Source: Mixophyes australis (taxonomy: Eukaryota; Chordata; Amphibia; Anura; Limnodynastidae). From it: a DNA stretch of 64,000 nt. Numbering within the stretch: the stretch's first letter is position 1; every line of letters starts with the position of its first letter. The stretch spans positions 295,087,565 to 295,151,564 of the forward strand of contig JAVHZZ010000003.1 in assembly GCA_036250195.1 (NCBI GenBank), written 5' to 3'. The position numbers were made by a program, and so were the translations under genes. The notes beneath the pieces are model-generated. The model was given only the letters and a program-made list of their open reading frames with translations, was not told the DNA's origin and ran no database searches. This document shows, one piece after another, positions 60,904 to 64,000 of the stretch.

Positions 60904-61333
60904 GTATGTAACATCAATTCTAATGGACATGTCTGAAATAAGTATAAACAGGAACCTAGCCACATTTGACCCAGACGACAGGCACAACTAAACAGCACGC
61001 ACTTACATGTTTACATTAGTATACTATTATACTGAGAACTGCAGAGGACCTGATCCTTACCATAAACATAAGGATTTATTACAGAATGGCCCCCCAAATA
61101 ACGATTAAACTAAGAGATTGTTTGCCAGACATAGGAGACAAACAATTCGGAAGTTGGTGGTAGAGGTAGGGGCAATAGTGTCTCCCCTTACTAAAAAAAA
61201 GAAAGGAAAGAAAATGAATTGAAAAATACATTTTTCAAGAGCACTAACGTGTCCTGAATAATGAAAACACTATGTAAACTGAAGTACCTATGTATGTATA
61301 AGTACCCAACTGCTGATGAAAAAATAATATTAA
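60904..61333. other. Intron 33 start, nothing recognised
   Basis: No exon, repeat terminus or RNA gene seen. Confidence 0.5.
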
Positions 61334-61631
61334 AGGCCTGATTCATTAAGGAAAGTAAAGCAAATAAAAATTAGTAAATTTGCACCTTGGCAAAACCATG
61401 TTGCATTGGAGGGGGAAGTAAATTTAAAATGTGATGGCAGATTTATAGTTGGGGTAAGGCATGTTCTAGATCAACTTTAAATTTCAGTGTACAAATAAAG
61501 CTGTAAAGTATTTGTGTGCTACATGAAAAAACAGCCAGTATTTATCTTATGTGCAAAATAATAAACTAATATGCACCCCTTGCATAGTAACCTGTTTTTG
61601 TTTGCCTTACTTTATTTAATGAATCAGGCCC
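61334..61631. mobile_element. Fold-back MITE, GGGCCTGATTCATTAAGG family copy 6
   Basis: 298 bp, AGGCCTGATTCATTAAGGAA to TTAATGAATCAGGCCC, flanked by TAA on both sides. Confidence 0.85.
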
Positions 61632-61749
61632 TAAGTGTCACATTGTCTTGCACTGCATTAAAGGGGCATCAGAAGAACTCAGCTACAGACCAGTGAGAAC
61701 CATTATGTAGATGCATATACATTACATTCAGTGATATTGCACTGCTCAA

Positions 61750-63631
61750 CAGGGCTGCCAAGAGGAATTCAGGGCCCGGGTACAACAAACTCATGGGGCC
61801 CCCCCATAGTTGAGTAAGCCCTAAAAATTTTTTGCGCCGCCTCACGGCGGCGCAAAAAACACGACGCGGGTTTGGTCATACATTCAGGGGCGTGTCAATG
61901 CGCCATTGGGGCGTGGCTAGCCTAACGACGGTGCAAAAATTTTCGGGAATGTGGTCATACATTTGGGGCCGTGGCAATGCACCGTTGGGCGCATAGCTAG
62001 CACATCAAAATCACTAGGTCCTGAATTCACCACAGCGTCACATATGTCCAAGCACTCCTGACTTTTAAGACATCCAGCACCACAGTGTAGTATACAAAGA
62101 ATGCAGTGTGTACACAAACAGTTCAGTCTTGGCCTGCGCCCACTGGGCTCACCAAACATTGGCATTGTCCCTACTAGAATCACAACATTTCACACACTAT
62201 GCTGCTCTGTCCTACCTGTTCTTCTCACTTTCTCCACCCGAGGCTGCTGGTTTCTTTAGTTGTGGCTTGCCTGGATCTTGGAATGTAGAAGGACCTATTT
62301 GGGAAAAAAATGGCTACATTTAGAAAATTTCAGTCAGACGCAGCGTTAAATCAATAGCACCCACGATTAATAATTAGGCCTTCCTCCAGCCCCAACATTA
62401 AAATAATAGAATTCACATGTAATAAATAAACCTATTTCCCGTCATGCAAACAGCCTAGCAATACCTATTTCCCGCAACCATCACTGCCATTAAATAATTC
62501 ATAGTCACATTTAATAAATAGACCTCATCCTCCCCAAACTCACCTCCACATTCAATAGGCCCCAAATCACCCCATCTTAAATTAATAATCCCCACTATTA
62601 AATTGCCTCACCATCACCCTACAAACAAAATAGCGCCCATTAATTAGCCACCACCTACCGCACACACACTACATTGCAACAAGCCCCATCACAACTACAC
62701 TGCGCCCTCCATGCTGCTTTCCCCCCTTTTTATTCACTCTGTGCCTCTTTGCCCCTTTTTTTTATAACTCTGTGCCTCTCTGCCGCTGTTTTCCTCCTCT
62801 GTGCCTCTCTGCCCCTGTTTTCCTCCTCTGTGCCTCTCTTTTCCTCCTCTGTGCCCCCTTTTCCTCCTCTGTGCCCCCTTTTCCTCCTCTGTGCCTCTCT
62901 TTTCCTCCTCTGTGCCCCTCTTTTCCTCCTCTGTGCCCCTCTTTTCCTCCTCTGTGCCTCTCTTTTCCTCCTCTGTGCCTCTCTTTTCCTCCTCTGTGCC
63001 CCTCTTTTCCTCCTCTGTGCCTCTCTTTTCCTCCTCTGTGCCTCTCTTTTCCTCCTCTGTGCCTCTCTTTTCCTCCTCTGTGCCTCTCTTTTCCTCCTCT
63101 GTGCCTCTCTTTTCCTCCTCTGTGCCTCTCTTTTCCTCCTCTGTCCCTCTCTTTTCCTCCTCTGTCCCTCTCTTTTCCTCCTCTGTGCCTCTCAGTTTCT
63201 TTCCTTACCTTTTGTCAGCTTCTTTCTTTTCTTCTCTTCTCTTCTGTCTTCTCTTCTTTCTTCTTCTTTGGTCTTGTCAGGCTGCGGCGCTCCTCACTGA
63301 CTGACTGCCGGGCATGACTTGATGACGTCACGCCCGACAGTCAGTGTGAATGGAGAAGACAGGAGAGGAGGGACGCGGCGCCGCGGTCACGTGAGTATTG
63401 ATTTTTTTTATTTTTTTTTTATTTCTTATAGCTCCCCCCACCAACGCCCCCCCCCCTCCCCCTACCCCGCGGGAATTTTTTTTTTTAAAAAATAAAAATA
63501 CGCAAAATACAAAAAAATAAAATAAAAAAAAAAAAAGACAAAAAATAGCAGCAAGGGCCCGGCCCGGGCCCCCTGGCATGGCCGGGCCCGGGTAAAATGT
63601 ACCCGCTCCCCCCCCCCTCTCGGCGGCCCTG
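61750..63631. mobile_element. Non-autonomous hAT, CAGGGCTGCCAAGAGG family copy 2
   Basis: 1,882 bp, CAGGGCTGCCAAGAGGAATT to CTCGGCGGCCCTG, perfect 8-bp duplication CTGCTCAA (61742-61749, 63632-63639). The interior carries a 21-bp pyrimidine array, a palindrome at 63296-63345, GCGGCGCCGCGG and long T, C and A runs. No transposase. Confidence 0.92.
62780..63195. repeat. 21-bp pyrimidine-rich minisatellite
   Basis: About 19 units containing TTTTCCTCCTCTGTGCC, nearly uniform. The + strand is over 90 percent pyrimidine. The period is a multiple of three, giving three overlapping artefactual frames. Confidence 0.95.
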
Positions 63632-63639
63632 CTGCTCAA

Positions 63640-64000
63640 TGTTCTAATTGGTACAGCACAACGGTACAATTTCAGTGAGAGAAGAAAACAATTGCCCTTC
63701 CACTCCTTTGGCACCAATGCAGCACAGTGGTACAGCATTAGTGGCCCAGGAGACAATTACTCTTATACTTCCTTGCTGCCACTGTACTTTCTCTCTGCAA
63801 CTATTTTATCAAATAAGATCCTAGATTGTGCAGATAATTTACAATATAAAATATACAGAAACAAGAATGTTTCCTTTTTGTGGACTTTAAGCAGATGGAA
63901 ATTTTGGCAACATCTGGGTGTACATGACCAAATAGAATATCCCAGGAAAGAATGTGAGCCAATCATGTGACGTTCACATCCAATCTTCAAAGCCGTTTCT
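63640..64000. other. Intron 33 end of window, nothing recognised
   Basis: Plain intron sequence to the window edge; no exon signal. Confidence 0.5.

Noticed and set aside
255..60903. SYNE2 (nesprin-2) as the identity of the gene
   Set aside because: Landmarks such as [25 protein letters not shown] and [12 protein letters not shown] in this order follow nesprin-1 as I remember it; nesprin-2 is more divergent. A BLASTP of the joined exons would settle it.
62674..63317. Three overlapping frames of 167-208 codons, Leu/Ser/Pro-rich
   Set aside because: All come from the 21-bp minisatellite inside a non-autonomous hAT.

Overview
The window is intronic and exonic DNA of a vertebrate, most likely an anuran amphibian. 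The exons on the + strand form one continuous reading frame that I recognise as the central spectrin-repeat rod of nesprin-1 (SYNE1), the giant outer-nuclear-membrane LINC-complex protein. I could define 33 consecutive internal exons (255-60903). Every intron is GT-AG, and the exon lengths sum to 8,394 bp, exactly 2,798 codons with no stop. Both ends of the gene (calponin-homology N-terminus, KASH C-terminus) lie outside the window. The frog assignment is an inference from the repeats: abundant hAT elements, fold-back MITEs, L2, CR1 and Tx1/L1-type LINEs, and a tRNA-like SINE ending in an L2-like (GATGAT)n tail.

Layout. 1-3136: exons w1-w3 with a SINE. 3145-8400: a complete hAT DNA transposon with an uninterrupted 997-codon BED-finger transposase and a perfect 8-bp target duplication, inside intron 3. 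8409-13693: a GC-rich palindromic block, a MITE, exon w4, a 1.25-kb hAT element and exon w5. 14142-18495: a second, related but scrambled hAT in intron 5. 18681-37297: closely spaced exons w6-w22 with hAT MITEs and L1/Tx1 fragments. 37505-42030: an antisense L2 LINE in intron 22, itself invaded by a CR1 LINE, a MITE and a 255-bp unidentified insertion. 42114-47478: hAT and fold-back elements around exons w23-w25. 47479-49639: a giant 2,161-bp exon. 49640-61749: exons w27-w33 separated by long (TA)n tracts, a Helitron-like segment, SINEs and fold-back MITEs. 61750-63631: a 1.9-kb non-autonomous hAT with a 21-bp pyrimidine-rich minisatellite.

The host gene is conventional. The more novel material is in the transposons. 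The two large hATs share a putative promoter (TCTCGCGATA, exactly 9 nt, TATAAAT) and have minisatellite arrays on both sides of the transposase, although the array units differ. Several non-autonomous hATs with different termini appear to carry a shared internal module (minisatellite, palindrome, GCGCCGC, poly-T). No prokaryotic genes, CRISPR arrays or structural RNA genes were seen.
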